64,000 bases of DNA from Neocallimastix lanati (nom. inval.) (taxonomy: Eukaryota; Neocallimastigomycota; Neocallimastigomycetes; Neocallimastigales; Neocallimastigaceae), in the NCBI GenBank assembly GCA_016946835.1, contig JACVTC010000011.1, positions 1,728,501 to 1,792,500 on the forward strand. Direction: 5' to 3'. A program made the position numbers and the translations under genes. Below the pieces are notes generated by a model. That model had not been told where the DNA came from. It was given only the letters and a program-made list of their open reading frames with translations, and did no database searches. How positions within the stretch are numbered: the first letter of the stretch is position 1; each line of letters starts with the position of its first letter. Of the stretch, positions 63,017 to 64,000 are shown piece by piece.

Positions 63017-64000
63017 TTCCCCCTTAAACCTAGTTATTCAGTAATGAATAAATTGGTTTACTGGTGAATATGTGTATATAAAATTATCCTATTTTACACT
63101 ATTAACTTGATATTATTAAACTGTTATATATATTTCTATCCTAAATTAACCTCTAATTTTACATGATGAAAATATTTTTTATGTTATATTAATTATTTAA
63201 TTTAATTTAAATATTGCTAAAATAATTTCTTAAATATATTTATAATTTAATAATTTCCCCCTAAAACTAAAGTATTTAATATTTTTACACCTTTAATAAA
63301 ATATTAGATGAATCTATGTCATCTTTAATATAAAATAATTACCATTTATATATGATGGAAACCTTTCTCTTGAAGGGTGATATTATACCATCTCAATTTG
63401 TGTGAATACCTCTTATATATTGAGTTTTACATCACTTTCAATTATAATCCGCTTTATAGATTAGCGCTAACTTTTTTATATTTTTGCTTTGTAGTTTTAG
63501 CGATAACTATTAAAATAAATTGTTAATTATATATTGGTGTACTTGATAAAACATAATCTCGGGGTATTAAAATTGATTGTATTTATAATTAATTATATTA
63601 TTCTAGTCATTTAAACTTATTAGTAATAATATAAACTGTTTCATAATTGATTAATATTTACTATTTCAGTTAATTCTTTCTTAAAGGTTAATTTTTGTTA
63701 ATTTTCGCTATTAGGCTATTTTATTCATTTCAAGATAAATATTATTTTCAAATAATTAGCTCAAAGAATCAGTTAAGTGACTTTTCTTTAATATTTTTAT
63801 TTTCTTTTATATTTTTATAATTTGTATTTTATTTTGCCTACTTTCCCCCTAAAATCCAAATTTCTAAAAAGAATTTTATATATTTGAGTTTTCTCATCAT
63901 TAAATTATTAATTATAAAATTTTAATAATTTTAAATACTCTGTAATAAATAAGTATTGTTTATAGATGGATAAGCATCATGCATCATCCATTTTTATATA
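63017..64000 (-). mobile_element. Internal/3' region of an LTR retrotransposon, cut by window edge
   Basis: Adjoins the LTR and its polypurine tract. No pol frame is visible in this 1 kb. Two more purine-tract motifs in the same orientation (TTTTAGGGGGAAA, minus strand, near 63255-63268 and 63842-63856) suggest a repeated 3' untranslated region, or nested LTR-type insertions. Assignment rests on adjacency only. Confidence 0.4.

Noticed and set aside
63400-63520. Possible tRNA-like segment (mixed sequence AATCCGCTTTATAGATTAGC)
   Set aside because: No acceptor stem, T-loop or anticodon arm could be folded; more likely part of the LTR element.

Overview
The window is an extremely AT-rich eukaryotic nuclear segment: A/T homopolymers, TAA, TTTTA and AAATA satellites, small GT-AG introns and Asn-rich proteins. 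Best guess is an anaerobic gut fungus (Neocallimastigomycota, Neocallimastix/Piromyces type). The support is gene content plus base composition: a Mig1/CreA-like C2H2 pair, solute-binding-protein/GABA-B-type receptors, a FYR-domain nuclear protein, and many LINEs with a zinc-knuckle C-terminus. This is inference; no database search was possible.

Host genes, left to right. (1) 3584-6641 (+): two-exon C2H2 transcription-factor candidate whose intron is almost entirely a TTTTA satellite. (2) 11547-15013 (-): five-exon class C-like GPCR with an extracellular solute-binding-protein domain. (3) 18349-20337 (+): its divergent paralogue with exons 1-4 of exactly the same lengths (49, 374, 172, 144 nt), which stops inside TM1. 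(4) 32500-34098 (+): intronless half-size ABC transporter with a degenerate nucleotide-binding domain and codon usage unlike its neighbours. (5) 54759-57533 (-): seven-exon coiled-coil/FYRN-FYRC protein of TBRG1 type. (6) 59945-62606 (+): five-exon fusion of an S4/RluA pseudouridine synthase with a HemK/PrmC glutamine methyltransferase. Exon joins were worked out by hand from phase, splice dinucleotides and homology.

Mobile-element regions. 34.97-50.5 kb is a LINE graveyard built around a three-level nested insertion: an intact LINE (ORF 1361 aa, poly-A tail, 12-bp target-site duplication) sits in a 5'-truncated LINE, which itself sits in a third LINE, also with a 12-bp duplication. The middle element carries two micro-inversions bounded by inverted repeats. 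51.8-53.1 kb holds a Ty1/copia pol remnant that reads through its RT and early RNase H part in one frame if TAA and TAG are read as Gln. Other elements are a MULE-type transposase fragment (20.9-21.4 kb), a small LTR-flanked element (26.0-27.9 kb), an LTR with polypurine tract at the right edge (62.8-63.0 kb), and a tandem array of a dispersed repeat (8.1-9.3 kb).

The rest (roughly 1-3.58, 6.64-8.0, 15.0-18.3, 22.2-25.7, 27.9-32.5, 53.1-54.7 and 57.5-59.9 kb) is simple-sequence-rich intergenic DNA in which I see no gene. I found no tRNA, rRNA or CRISPR array. The most unusual items are the stop-codon-as-Gln copia fragment, the RluA-PrmC fusion, the micro-inversions, and the truncated receptor twin.
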